From assembly GCA_949284695.1 (NCBI GenBank), contig CASDWJ010000010.1:1-56064 (forward strand): a stretch of DNA of 56,064 bases, written 5' to 3'. The notes beneath the pieces are model-generated. The model did no database searches. It saw only the letters and a program-made list of their open reading frames with translations, and was not told the origin of the DNA. Positions 16,483-25,774 of this stretch are shown here, in pieces. Source of the DNA: an uncultured Christensenella sp. (GTDB lineage: Bacteria > Bacillota > Clostridia > Christensenellales > UBA3700). The position numbers and the translations under genes are program-made. Position 1 is the first letter of the stretch, and each line of letters opens with the position of its first letter.

Positions 16483-16660
16483 ACCATATTATATGCCGCG
16501 GCGCGGGAAATTGTCCTGGAGAACGTGGGATTTACGCTCTTTTTTCAAGGCGTTCCTCAGCATGAGACGCGCGGATTTCGGGCATTGAAAGGCAAAATGT
16601 ACGATAACGCTTTTCCTGCTTTTGCCAAATAATTTTTTAAGTTTTTTTTTATTTAAAATA

Positions 16661-16689
16661 TTGTTTTTTTTAATTTTTTATGATATATT
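16661..16689 (+). promoter_or_regulatory. Promoter of spoVG
   Basis: TTGTTT, 17-nt spacer, TATATT in a very AT-rich stretch. A sigma-H promoter, typical of spoVG in Bacillus, was not recognised. Confidence 0.55.
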
Positions 16690-16718
16690 GATATTAACCT
16701 AAACAACATGAGGTCCCT

Positions 16719-16994
16719 ATGAAGATCACCGACATCAAAATCAGAATGGTCACCAAAGATAACGACAGGCTCAAAGCCGTCGCTTCTGTCGTATTCGACG
16801 AATGTTTCGTCCTGCACGATATAAAGATCATAGACGGAAAACTCGGGCTTTTCATAGCTATGCCGAGCCGCAAGACTCCCGACGGCGAGTATAAGGACAT
16901 CGCGCACCCTCTCAACACAGAGACGCGCGAAAGCATCAACCGTGAAATCCTCGCCGCATACGAAAAGGCTTTGCAGACTCCTTCGGCGGTTTGA
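16719..16994 (+). CDS. spoVG: SpoVG RNA/DNA-binding regulator
   Basis: 91 residues. Small conserved regulator linked to sporulation and cell division in Firmicutes. The family pattern is clear: [11 protein letters not shown] at the start, then [41 protein letters not shown] and NRE at the end of the core. SD is GAGGTC. Monocistronic between two terminators. Confidence 0.96.
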   Translation: MKITDIKIRMVTKDNDRLKAVASVVFDECFVLHDIKIIDGKLGLFIAMPSRKTPDGEYKDIAHPLNTETRESINREILAAYEKALQTPSAV

Positions 16995-17030
16995 TCAGAT
17001 ATTCTCACTTTTATAATACAACACCTCAAA

Positions 17031-17067
17031 AAAGGCAACCCGCGGTAATTACCGGAGTTGCCTTTTT
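17031..17067. terminator. Bidirectional terminator spoVG / FGGY kinase operon
   Basis: AAAGGCAAC and GTTGCCTTT arms, extended by an inner CGGTAATTACCG hairpin, with A run on the left and T run on the right. Confidence 0.88.
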
Positions 17068-17084
17068 CCTTTGCGACGATATTA

Positions 17085-18644
17085 TTACAGTCTGTCCTTT
17101 TCCATCATTTTGTAAAGCTCGTTGTAGATGGGTTGATTCCTCTCGTATATCTTCCTGTATACTCTGTTGTAGAACTGCATATACTTTTCGTGATTGTCGG
17201 CATCGGGCACGAACGTATCCCTTATCCTGACCATATTCGCTACGGCGTCCTCCATGGACGGGTAATATCCGAGCGAACTGAATCCGACGATCGCGCAACC
17301 GAGACCGCTCGTCTCGTATGTCTGCACGCGGTAAACTTCCCTGCCCATGATGTCTGCGGTTATCTGACAGATGATGTCGCTCTGCGACCCGCCGCCCGCG
17401 ACCGCGATCCTCGTGATCTTGTTGCGGGAACGTCTCTGCAGATTTTCCAACCCGTCGTAAAGCGCGTAGCCGAGCCCTTCGATGATCGCCCTGTAGACGT
17501 GCAGACGCGTGTGTATGTCGGTAAATCCTATCATCATGCCCTTCGCCTGCGGGGTCTTAAGCCCGGGTCCCCAGTACGGCTGAACGACCAGACCGTTGCT
17601 GCCGAGAGGTATGCGCGCAAGTTTTTCGTCAAGGAGTTTTTCGGGCGCGACGCCGAGTTTTTCCGCTTCTATCTTTTCGTTGAGCGCGAACTGATCTCTG
17701 AACCACGACACCATCCAGAAACCTCTGAATATCTGAATTTCGGGATTGTATTTGCCGTTGGCGACCGCGGTGTATGCGGGCATAAAGGTCTCGGGCTCCA
17801 CATACTTGTCGGTCGTGATCTCGACCGAAGCCGCCGTGCCGAGGCTTATCGACGCGATCTCTTTGGACAGACAGCCGTTGCCTATCGTCTCGCACGCCTT
17901 GTCCGCGCCCGTCGCGATAAACGGAAGTCCCTGTTTTATGCCCGTCTCGCGACTGCATTTTTCGGTTATGTAACCTATTGTCTCGCCCGGGTCCACGAGG
18001 CGGCACATCTTGTCGGTCGGGCACCCGAACACGGGATAGTTGAGAGCGTATTTGCTCATCCAGTCGCGTTTTTTGTAATCGTAAGGAAATTTCGCCGCCT
18101 GTCCCGCCCTGCTGTCTGCGAGTTCTCCCGTAAAATTGTAGTTGTACCAGGCTGTCGGCATGACGATCTTGGCGGTTTTGCGCCACACTTCGGGCTGATT
18201 GACCCTGACCCAGTTGATATAACAAGTCTTTCTCGAGACTTTTGCAGTCTCGCCCATTCCTACCACGGCATACAGAAATCTGTTGATCACGGGCATCGGA
18301 TCGGGGCAGTTCACTTCCCTTTTGTCAAGCCACATTATAGCGTTTCTCGTCGGCTTGCAGTCCTTGTCGAGAAATACCAGAGAATTTCTCACGCTTGTCG
18401 CCGTCACTCCGACGATATCGTCCCATCTTTTCCCCGCCAGCTTCTTCAGATCTCCCGAGACTTTGCAAATGCCGCGCCAGCTTTCCTCGGGATCTTTTTC
18501 AGCGCGGTTGTCGTTCTGAGAAATGTACGGCGGCTCGTCGTGCTTCGCCTTTTCGATCAGGTTCCCCTTGAGATCGAAAAGCAGTGCGCGCGTACTTTGC
18601 GTACCGATATCGAACACGAGAATAAGCGGTTCAGAGCTGTGCAT
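17085..18644 (-). CDS. FGGY-family carbohydrate kinase
   Basis: 519 residues. ATP-dependent sugar or polyol kinase. N-terminal phosphate-1 segment VFDIGTQSTRALLFD; central TATSVRNSLVFLD and WLDKR; ATP-lobe motifs GADKACETIGNG (catalytic Asp), SLGTAASVEI and VAGGGSQSDIICQITAD. Closest in style to xylulokinase-like members, but substrate residues cannot be assigned. Last gene of an operon with an acyl-CoA ligase (14-bp overlap) and two PAP2 phosphatases, a lipid-like context that argues against a simple sugar-catabolic role (inference). Confidence 0.92.
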   Translation of the reverse strand: MHSSEPLILVFDIGTQSTRALLFDLKGNLIEKAKHDEPPYISQNDNRAEKDPEESWRGICKVSGDLKKLAGKRWDDIVGVTATSVRNSLVFLDKDCKPTRNAIMWLDKREVNCPDPMPVINRFLYAVVGMGETAKVSRKTCYINWVRVNQPEVWRKTAKIVMPTAWYNYNFTGELADSRAGQAAKFPYDYKKRDWMSKYALNYPVFGCPTDKMCRLVDPGETIGYITEKCSRETGIKQGLPFIATGADKACETIGNGCLSKEIASISLGTAASVEITTDKYVEPETFMPAYTAVANGKYNPEIQIFRGFWMVSWFRDQFALNEKIEAEKLGVAPEKLLDEKLARIPLGSNGLVVQPYWGPGLKTPQAKGMMIGFTDIHTRLHVYRAIIEGLGYALYDGLENLQRRSRNKITRIAVAGGGSQSDIICQITADIMGREVYRVQTYETSGLGCAIVGFSSLGYYPSMEDAVANMVRIRDTFVPDADNHEKYMQFYNRVYRKIYERNQPIYNELYKMMEKDRL

Positions 18645-20277
18645 TTTCTCCTCCTCTTTCTTCGAGTTTGCGGTAATCGACCTTTCCTATCTGCGTAAGC
18701 GGCAGTTTTTGCCTGAATTCCACGACTTTGGGGGTCGCGTATTTCAGCAGTTTTGCCTTGATCTCGCGCAGTATCTTCTTTTCAAGCGTCTTTTCGTCCG
18801 CTCCTTCGATCGGCTGGACGATGAGTTTTACGGCAGGTTTTCCGCCGTCGGTCATGGCGACCACGCAACTCCGCTTGACGCCTTCCACTTTGTTTACCAC
18901 GTTTTCTATTTCTTGCGGGAACACGTTGTTGCCCGCGATCTTTATGACCCTCTTTTTGCGGTCGACGAAATAGACGAACCCGTCCTTGTCGATCCTGCCC
19001 ATATCGCCCGTGCGGACCCACCTTTTTCCGCCGTACTCGAAAAACGCCGCTCTCGTCGCCTCGTCGTCCCCGTAGTATCCGCTCATCATCGTGTTGGAGC
19101 TGATACAGAGGTTGCCGACCTCGTCGTTGCCGAGAGGCTTGTCTCCGTCGTCGAAAATGCCGAACGTCGTATTCTTGAACGGCTTGCCGATAGAGCCTTC
19201 GCGGTAATTTTCGGGGGTATTCACGCAACATATCCCCGCTTCGGTCAGCCCGTACCCCTCGTTGAGTCGGATAGGATTGCCCGCCGCCGCTGTCGCCGCG
19301 TAAAACTTCTCCTTTATGCTGTTGCTCAGCTTGTCGCCGCCGCAATAACAATGCTTGAGTCTTTTGACGTACCTGCCCCTGAAATAACCGCTGTCTATCA
19401 TCTTGGCGAACATATTCGGCACGCCCGAGATAAACGTCGCGGAAGTGCTCGCGAGCAGTTTACACGCGCGCTTCGGGTCAAACCTCGGCATAAGCACGAC
19501 CTGCCCGCCCGCGCATATCGTCGTATGCATGCATATCCCAAGCCCGAAGGTGTGGAATATCGGCAAAACCATAAGCATGCCGTCTCTGTCGTCGACGGGC
19601 TTGCCGCCGATAAGCGCGAGCGCGTTGTCCGCTAAGCAGTTGAACGCAGAGTTGTCGAGCATAACCGTCTTTGACGCGCCCGTAGTGCCTCCGCTGTGCA
19701 TATAGACCGCGATATCCGCGCCCTTTATTGCGGGAAAAGGAGCTTGTCCGCCTCCCGATCTGCCTTTAATCACGTCTGCGTAACGCACGACTTTGCCGCC
19801 GTAAGGCACCGTCTTTGCCGCCTTTGCCGTCTTCAGTCTGTAAAACGGCTTGTACAGAGGCGGCAGATAATCCGCCGCGCTCGCGACGATAAGCGGCACG
19901 TCGACGTCTTTCAGATACTCGGCATACCCGGGATAAAACTCCTCGAATATGACCGCCGCGCAAGCGTGCATATCCTTTATGAAACCGGCAAGCGCCTGCC
20001 CCGTCACGAGCGGATGCACCGCGTTGACGACCGCACCCGTCTTGTTTATCGCATAGAACGAGACGATCGCGTCGGGGATATTGGGCAGACACAGAACGAC
20101 GTTTTCGCCCTGCTTCGCGCCCACGCAGCGCAGATAATCCGCCAAAACGTCGCAATGACGGAAGAACTCGCCTTTGGAGAGCGTGCGCCCGTAATAAGAT
20201 ATGCATTTGTTGGTATCCGGCAGATGCGCGGTATTATCCGCGAAATGCCGATACATCGACTTATCAAAATACTGCAT
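18631..20277 (-). CDS. AMP-forming acyl-CoA ligase (fatty-acid type)
   Basis: 548 residues, cytoplasmic or membrane-associated. Activates a carboxylic acid to acyl-AMP and then acyl-CoA. Seen: AMP-binding P-loop HSGGTTGASKTVML, LNEGYGLTEAG, the adenylation signature WVRTGDMGRIDKDGFVYF and hinge DRKKRVIKIAGNNVFPQEIE, and the catalytic Lys region near the C-terminus (LPLTQIGKVDYRKLEE). Chain length not predictable. Overlaps both neighbours by 14 bp, implying coupled translation. Confidence 0.93.
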   Translation of the reverse strand: MQYFDKSMYRHFADNTAHLPDTNKCISYYGRTLSKGEFFRHCDVLADYLRCVGAKQGENVVLCLPNIPDAIVSFYAINKTGAVVNAVHPLVTGQALAGFIKDMHACAAVIFEEFYPGYAEYLKDVDVPLIVASAADYLPPLYKPFYRLKTAKAAKTVPYGGKVVRYADVIKGRSGGGQAPFPAIKGADIAVYMHSGGTTGASKTVMLDNSAFNCLADNALALIGGKPVDDRDGMLMVLPIFHTFGLGICMHTTICAGGQVVLMPRFDPKRACKLLASTSATFISGVPNMFAKMIDSGYFRGRYVKRLKHCYCGGDKLSNSIKEKFYAATAAAGNPIRLNEGYGLTEAGICCVNTPENYREGSIGKPFKNTTFGIFDDGDKPLGNDEVGNLCISSNTMMSGYYGDDEATRAAFFEYGGKRWVRTGDMGRIDKDGFVYFVDRKKRVIKIAGNNVFPQEIENVVNKVEGVKRSCVVAMTDGGKPAVKLIVQPIEGADEKTLEKKILREIKAKLLKYATPKVVEFRQKLPLTQIGKVDYRKLEERGGENAQL

Positions 20278-21139
20278 CGAGCAACCTTTCGAGTTTCGTA
20301 TCCGTATCGAACGTCAGTCTGTCGAATTTCTTGCCATACGCGACGCGCATGACCAGGCACTCGGTAAAGAACGCTATGCCGAAGCCGACCGCGACGTCTG
20401 ACAGATAGTGATGACCGTCCGATATTCTCGCCGCCATCACGACCGCGGCGAATAAAACGGCGATGACGAACACCGTCTTTTCCTTTCCTCTGAATTTTTC
20501 GGATATACCGCAGAGAGGCAGAAGGAGAAAGAGCGTGCCTCCGAACGCGGCATGTCCCGACGGGAACGAATCGCCGCCGACACGCGCGAGCTTATACCAC
20601 GGAGAATACTCCGCGTCCGATATCTGAGTATCCACAAAACGCGCTCTGCCCCATATCGTCTTGAGCACGAATACGAGCACGGCGACGACGGCTACCGAGA
20701 ACAGCACGACAAGCGCCCATTTTTTGAAAGCGGCAAGGTTGTCAGCGGGTATGCGACGTGTGACCGAGTAAGCGACGCCTGCAAGCGGCACCGACAAGAC
20801 TGCGCCGACCGCGAGCGCGAACTTTGTGCTGTCAAGTATCATTTCGCCGAGATCGAGGAATGCGAGAATCCCCGCGAGATAGCCGAGAACGTAAAACAAA
20901 ACCCTCTTGACCTTGTTCTTTTCGTTCTTGCGCGCGTTTTCCCCGAGCACGAAGCAAGCGAATACCGAGAGCACGAAAGCGGGCATTTTGCCTATCGCCT
21001 CGTATATCTTGCCGAACGCGTTGTCGCGCATATAAAGTATTTCCGACACCTTGAGATCGAACAACGTGCCCGCTGCGAAAAACACCAATATCGCCGCGGC
21101 AACGAATGCCGACCAGACGTACAATCTCCTATTGTCCAA
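20264..21139 (-). CDS. PAP2-family membrane phosphatase (second of pair)
   Basis: 291 residues with about six membrane segments. Lipid-phosphate phosphatase signature: KTIWGRARF, then SFPSGHAAF and SDGHHYLSDV, carrying the two catalytic histidines. It likely acts on phosphatidic acid, undecaprenyl pyrophosphate or a related lipid at the outer face of the membrane. Overlaps the upstream PAP2 gene by 11 bp and the acyl-CoA ligase by 14 bp. Confidence 0.93.
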   Translation of the reverse strand: MDNRRLYVWSAFVAAAILVFFAAGTLFDLKVSEILYMRDNAFGKIYEAIGKMPAFVLSVFACFVLGENARKNEKNKVKRVLFYVLGYLAGILAFLDLGEMILDSTKFALAVGAVLSVPLAGVAYSVTRRIPADNLAAFKKWALVVLFSVAVVAVLVFVLKTIWGRARFVDTQISDAEYSPWYKLARVGGDSFPSGHAAFGGTLFLLLPLCGISEKFRGKEKTVFVIAVLFAAVVMAARISDGHHYLSDVAVGFGIAFFTECLVMRVAYGKKFDRLTFDTDTKLERLLDAVF

Positions 21140-22058
21140 AGTCTTCCCCTTCCGTCATTTTATTTTCCGCTATGCGGAAATTGTATTTGCCTTTGCCGAA
21201 AAAAGCATATCGGCAAACGACGTATATCAGATAAGTAACGTATCCGCCCACAAGCACGTCCGACAGGAAATGCGCATCGTCGACGATCCTCGCCACCGCA
21301 ACGACTACGGTGAACACGCCGCAACAGACGTTGGCGAAAACGCGGAGCGTCTTCTTGTTCCACTCGGGATATATGTCGCAAAGAACGCACAGCGCAAACA
21401 CGTGCGCGGCGCTTGAAGCGTGACCCGACGGGAAAGACGTATAATGGTAATCGGGGTTGGGATTCTCCCTGCCGATATTTATCTTATACCACGGCGTAAA
21501 GCCGTCAAAATTGCCTTCTTTGAGCATATCGCGGTAACGCATACGGCAGAAAATATTCTTGCTCGTCTGTATGACCGCGAGGGTGACGAGTGTGAAAACT
21601 ATCAGAAAAACGCCGTATTTGAACAGCTTTCTCATAGCCTCCTTGTCGATCAGCGAGCCCACCCACAGAGTGAGCGCGCCCAGCCCTGCCGCGCCGATTA
21701 CGGAAAACCCGACAAGGTGCGGCACTTCCGTCAGCTTGGTACCCGCATAAAGGAAGAAAAACCAACCGCCGAATACCGCGAGACAGCCGACGATGCGCAC
21801 GATGATTCTCTGATACTTCTCTGTCGGGAGACAGGCGTTGAAGAACACGATGACCCCTCCGACAGGCATGGCGAAATACGCGGGAAACTCTCCGATTATC
21901 GCAAACAGATCGGCAAAAAAGCTGTCACCGTCCGACAAAGCGTGATTTATCCTCAGATCGTATTTCGTGGCAAACGCCATCATCGCGACGAAAAATGCAA
22001 AACCTATCGCGTTTACGACCCAGAAAAAGGTTTTAGAAAATCGTTCTTCTCTTTTCAT
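21129..22058 (-). CDS. PAP2-family membrane phosphatase (first of pair)
   Basis: 309 residues, six or more membrane segments. Motifs: KNIFCRMRYRD, TSFPSGHASSAAH and DDAHFLSDVLVG. Similar to the next gene in layout, probably an old duplication, but diverged. I chose the ATG at MKREERF: an upstream extension starts with TTG inside the promoter. No Shine-Dalgarno sequence precedes it, and the leader is ~27 nt. Confidence 0.92.
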   Translation of the reverse strand: MKREERFSKTFFWVVNAIGFAFFVAMMAFATKYDLRINHALSDGDSFFADLFAIIGEFPAYFAMPVGGVIVFFNACLPTEKYQRIIVRIVGCLAVFGGWFFFLYAGTKLTEVPHLVGFSVIGAAGLGALTLWVGSLIDKEAMRKLFKYGVFLIVFTLVTLAVIQTSKNIFCRMRYRDMLKEGNFDGFTPWYKINIGRENPNPDYHYTSFPSGHASSAAHVFALCVLCDIYPEWNKKTLRVFANVCCGVFTVVVAVARIVDDAHFLSDVLVGGYVTYLIYVVCRYAFFGKGKYNFRIAENKMTEGEDFGQ

Positions 22059-22091
22059 AGCATTTAAACACGCAGTAGCGCACCCTATACT

Positions 22092-22120
22092 ATTATATAA
22101 TCTTTTGCGCGTATAATCAA
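22092..22120 (-). promoter_or_regulatory. Promoter of the PAP2-PAP2-acyl-CoA ligase-kinase operon
   Basis: TTGATT, 17-nt spacer, TATAAT on the minus strand; predicted start near 22085. Confidence 0.8.
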
Positions 22121-22283
22121 GTACTTTGCGAATTTCTTCGCACGCGCGCAAATATCAGTTATATATTTTACCTTATTTCTACGACAAAACCGCTTGCATA
22201 TACTTTACCCGCACGCCGCAAACCACAGGCGCGGACTATTCTCATTCTCAAAGCGCTGCACTTGAAAGCAAATTTACAAGGAT

Positions 22284-22316
22284 AAAAAAATATCCGCCCT
22301 TGCGGACGGATATCTT
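22284..22316 (-). terminator. Terminator of the 334-residue lipoprotein gene
   Basis: GATATCCGTCCG stem closing on CGGGCGGATATT-like complement, with a run of seven T on the minus strand. Confidence 0.88.
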
Positions 22317-22333
22317 ATCTTTCTTTTTTCTTA

Positions 22334-23338
22334 TCAGAATCTAGCCATATAGGTGTCGAGATCTGCGGGGGTCATACCGGTCTCGGTGTCCTTGTAGGAG
22401 ATATATCTCGTGGACTTGAGGCTGATCGTGATGTTGATGTTGACGAGGATTTTGAGGGTCATCGTGTAGGTCTCAACGAGGTCGACCTTGGTGATGAAGC
22501 CGTTGTCGCTCATCGTGATGTCAAGCTCGATAGCGTCGAATCTGAACGCGCTGGGGCTGATACCGGACTGCTCTTTGAGCATGTACATCATCTGCTTCTG
22601 ATACTCGGTCGTAGAGGTGTTGGGGTCTGCCACGATCTTAAAGGTGTAGCCGCCGTCAACGGGAGTAGGAGCCGTGCACTTGTCTGCGATAACGGTGTTG
22701 GCGTCGATCTCGTACATCCAGATCTTGGTGGGGTTAGCCGCCTTAGCGTCAGCGTAAGCGCTGATGTTGCTGAAAGTCTCGGTGGGCTGGAAGGTCTTAC
22801 CTTCGTCGAAGAAGATCGCATAAGCGCTCTCTCCGTTTCTGTCTATCGTGCCTGCGCCCATTTCCTTCTTCAGACCGCTGTGGAACTTGATGTCCTCGGT
22901 GCTTCCGGTCTTGGTGTAACCGGTCTCTTCCCAGATAAGGATCTCGATGGGGAGCGAAGAGTCATCCTTTATACTACCGGACTGGTTGTCGCTGAACTGA
23001 CGGTAATCGCCGTTAGCGCTACCCTCTCTGATAGTCATAGACTGAACGAACTGGGTAAGGCTGATACCGATAACTTCGGTCGTGATCTTGCCTTCGCTGA
23101 CGGATGCGACGTAATTTGCGCCGTAATAGTTGTCAACACCTGCAAGAAGCATATCCACTGCGGACATATCTGCGGTGATAGCCGTCGTGGGGGTAAGTCC
23201 CAACGTGTTGCCGAAACCTTCAGTGTAATAAGGTCTGCTCTCTACTTCGCTGGGGACTTCATCCTTACAACCGACGGCGAGAACGCCGACAAATGCTACC
23301 ACGAGAATAATTGCGATGATTGCGGTAAACTTTTTCAT
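22334..23338 (-). CDS. Predicted lipoprotein, unknown function
   Basis: 334 residues. Hydrophobic signal segment ending in the lipobox LAVGC, so exported and lipid-anchored. The mature part is Thr/Asp/Ser-rich with beta-strand-like pattern and no motif I recognise. SD AAGGAG precedes the ATG. Monocistronic. It belongs to a set of secreted proteins with the same signal style (compare the 1277-residue protein: both end the signal in -C-K-D). Function not assigned. Confidence 0.85.
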   Translation of the reverse strand: MKKFTAIIAIILVVAFVGVLAVGCKDEVPSEVESRPYYTEGFGNTLGLTPTTAITADMSAVDMLLAGVDNYYGANYVASVSEGKITTEVIGISLTQFVQSMTIREGSANGDYRQFSDNQSGSIKDDSSLPIEILIWEETGYTKTGSTEDIKFHSGLKKEMGAGTIDRNGESAYAIFFDEGKTFQPTETFSNISAYADAKAANPTKIWMYEIDANTVIADKCTAPTPVDGGYTFKIVADPNTSTTEYQKQMMYMLKEQSGISPSAFRFDAIELDITMSDNGFITKVDLVETYTMTLKILVNINITISLKSTRYISYKDTETGMTPADLDTYMARF

Positions 23339-23837
23339 ATTCTTCTCCTTTACAATAACTACCCTTTATTCTTTTCCTCGGGTCAATGTATAGTTTATAT
23401 TATATGTGCGTAAAAATCAAGTAAAATGTCGTCGCAAATAAAATCATATTTGAACAAAAAAACCCAAATATGTCCATAAAAATCGCCTGAAAATCTCAAT
23501 TTAGCCAAAAAACTTTATGATTTCGTAACGATATTTATTTTTAATTTTGCACACGCCCAGGCACGGCAAAACAGCGCTCACGAGGCGCAAAATACCGCGA
23601 CGGTCTTTACGTCGGACAGCAACGTCACAAGTCGAAAACCGTTTTACAATCGGCAAAAACCGACAAACTTTCCCCTCTCCCTACGACGTTTTTACGACGA
23701 GCCGTTTGTCTCAGACGCAGAAAAACCCTTTTCAAAATTATATTTGACTTATTTTATTTGATAATGTATTATGATAATATCGTGTAAAAGCATACGATTT
23801 TGCAAAAAATGTAATAAAAACAACAAGGACATTGTAT
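23339..23837. other. Intergenic region between divergent lipoprotein and DegV genes
   Basis: No gene seen. AT-rich at both ends, with the DegV promoter at the right. The central ~200 bp have higher GC but no ORF or structure that I can defend. Confidence 0.55.
23744..23772 (+). promoter_or_regulatory. Promoter of the DegV-family gene
   Basis: TTGACT, 17-nt spacer, TATTAT. Confidence 0.75.
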
Positions 23838-24722
23838 ATGAGTAATTATTTCATCACGACAGAAGCGACCAGCGATTACCCTTCTTCTCTGCAAGAGAAA
23901 GACTTTGCAGTCATCCCGATGTCGTACAGCGTCTGCGGCAAGGACTACGACGGCGAAAACGAAAAACTCTCGCCCAAAGAATTTTACGACGCGTGCCGCA
24001 ACGCAAAAACCAAAGAAGATCTCCCCACGACCGCAATGGTCACGGCATATACCGCGACGGAATTTTTCATTCCCATACTCAAAGCGGGTCACGACGTTAT
24101 CCATATCGGGTTTTCCTCTCAGCTCAGCGGCACGTTCGACCAGATATGCGCCGCGGCTCAGGAACTCACAAAGGCTTTCCCCGAGCGCAGGATCACGGTC
24201 ATCGACTCCAAAGCCGCCTGCTTCGTCGAAGGGCTCATCGCTTATTACGCTCTGAGGGCAAGAGACAACGGCGCGGATTATGACGAATGCGTCTCTCTCG
24301 TCAAAGAACTCTCGCGCAAAGCGTGCGGATTTTTCACCATTGAGGACATCAATCATCTTTGCCGCACGGGCAGAGTAAGCAAAGCGGAAGCGTTCATCGG
24401 CTCTACCCTGCACATAAAGCCGATACTTCACATCGACGGCGAAGGCAGACTTATCCCGGTGACCAAGGCGATTTCCAAAAAGCGCGCCGTCCGCGGCGTA
24501 GTCGAGCTTGCCAGAAAGAAAATGCTCCCGCCCGAACAGCAACAGCTCGTAGCGATAGGTCATGCCGACGCATACGACGACGCTCTCGCGCTCGAAAAAA
24601 TAGTCAAAGAGGAACTCGGCGTGAAGAACACGCTAATCTTTGACGTCGGCACCGTGATAGGCGCGCACGTCGGCGCGGGAATGCTCGCGGTGATACTGCT
24701 CTGCTCCGACAGAGAGATCTGA
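23838..24722 (+). CDS. DegV-family fatty-acid-binding protein
   Basis: 294 residues. The family binds long-chain fatty acids; some members (FakB) present them to the fatty-acid kinase FakA. Seen: N-terminal TTEATSDYPSSL, the ligand-site region TTAMVTAYTATEFF, IGFSSQLSGTFDQ, TVIDSKAACFVEG and C-terminal GTVIGAHVGAGM. The ATG follows AAGGA at 8-nt spacing; a TTG two codons upstream is less likely. No FakA gene in the window. Confidence 0.94.
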   Translation: MSNYFITTEATSDYPSSLQEKDFAVIPMSYSVCGKDYDGENEKLSPKEFYDACRNAKTKEDLPTTAMVTAYTATEFFIPILKAGHDVIHIGFSSQLSGTFDQICAAAQELTKAFPERRITVIDSKAACFVEGLIAYYALRARDNGADYDECVSLVKELSRKACGFFTIEDINHLCRTGRVSKAEAFIGSTLHIKPILHIDGEGRLIPVTKAISKKRAVRGVVELARKKMLPPEQQQLVAIGHADAYDDALALEKIVKEELGVKNTLIFDVGTVIGAHVGAGMLAVILLCSDREI

Positions 24723-24743
24723 CGCGAAAACCGAGAAAACAAA

Positions 24744-24772
24744 AGGACGGGGATCTCCCGTCCTATATTTTT
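24744..24772 (+). terminator. Terminator of the DegV gene
   Basis: AGGACGGG-GATCT-CCCGTCCT followed by a T-rich run. Confidence 0.88.
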
Positions 24773-24835
24773 GCCTGTTTGAAAATGTTTTGCGATTAAA
24801 ACGGCGACTCGCGCCTTTATCCGACAAGCCTTGCG

Positions 24836-25672
24836 TCAATCTGTTTTTTTCTTTTCCGTTTTCGCGACCAGTTCTCTCCGCTCGTCGGCTTCCTCCCGCG
24901 GAGGGTCTCCGTTCTCCGTGTCGACAGCCGTACGGCTCTCCTTCTCCGAAGCACGACCATCAGTCCCGTCCACGACTTCTTTTGTCTGTCCGTCTGCGAC
25001 GTCCTGACCGTCAACCGCTCCGTCTGCCGCTTCGCCCGACAATTTCGCCGCGCTTTCGGCTTTCTTGTTCCTGTATATCTTTATCGCCACCATGCAGACG
25101 TAGAATACGAGCACGGCAAGCACTATTATCAAGAACACGGTAAGGATTATATCGACGTAATCCTTGAAGAAATAGGTCAGCGTCGTGACGATCGCTCCCG
25201 CGGTAAGGTTGCCGAGAAGCACGCTGACGAGCGCCTTCCAGAACGGCATATCGAGAAACGCGGCGACTGCCGTGCCTGTCCACACGCCGGTAAGGGGCAA
25301 TGGGACGGCTACGAACGCGTAGACTCCGAGCATCTTTTTTTTCATCTTCCCGGGGTCGTTCCTCTCGGACTCTCTGACCACCTTGTCCGCCCTCGAACGG
25401 AAAGTGCTCTCGACAGCAAGCGCGAGCGAACGGAACCACTTCGTCTTTTTCATCCAGTTGAGCACGGGGCGAAGTATCAGAAGAAGGATAGGGCAAACAA
25501 GCGAAGAACCTATCCAAGCCCACAGAAAGGATTCCCACAGAGGCATACCCATCGCGACTCCGACGGGGATGCTCCCCCTCAGCTCGATGATGGGAATGAT
25601 CGCGATGACGATGAGCGTCAGCACGTTGTTCCTGATGGTATTCTCAAAAAAATTGATAATGGCGTCTGTCAT
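24836..25672 (-). CDS. Small multidrug-export family membrane protein (COG2426)
   Basis: 278 residues. Family pattern in the first ~190 residues: IPIIELRGSIPVGVAMGMP, GSSLVCPILLL, VPLPLTGVWTGTAVAAFL, with about five membrane segments. The remaining ~85 residues form a long, charged Asp/Glu/Lys tail in the cytoplasm, absent from most homologues. Transport activity is by family name only. The promoter predicts a leader of about 5 nt and there is no SD. Confidence 0.88.
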   Translation of the reverse strand: MTDAIINFFENTIRNNVLTLIVIAIIPIIELRGSIPVGVAMGMPLWESFLWAWIGSSLVCPILLLILRPVLNWMKKTKWFRSLALAVESTFRSRADKVVRESERNDPGKMKKKMLGVYAFVAVPLPLTGVWTGTAVAAFLDMPFWKALVSVLLGNLTAGAIVTTLTYFFKDYVDIILTVFLIIVLAVLVFYVCMVAIKIYRNKKAESAAKLSGEAADGAVDGQDVADGQTKEVVDGTDGRASEKESRTAVDTENGDPPREEADERRELVAKTEKKKTD

Positions 25673-25683
25673 ATTTCTTTTAT

Positions 25684-25713
25684 ATTATATAGGATTTTTC
25701 CGACTAAAGTCAA
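25684..25713 (-). promoter_or_regulatory. Promoter of the COG2426 gene
   Basis: TTGACT, 18-nt spacer, TATAAT on the minus strand. Predicted start near 25677, only 5 nt before the ATG. Confidence 0.75.
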
Positions 25714-25739
25714 CGATATGCCCTCAAGATTATTTTTTG

Positions 25740-25768
25740 TTGCAATCGACGCGGATTTATTCTATTAT
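25740..25768 (+). promoter_or_regulatory. Promoter of the TtcA-like gene
   Basis: TTGCAA, 17-nt spacer, TATTAT. The predicted transcription start (25775) is the A of the ATG, so the mRNA would be leaderless. Confidence 0.65.
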
Positions 25769-25774
25769 ATTGTT

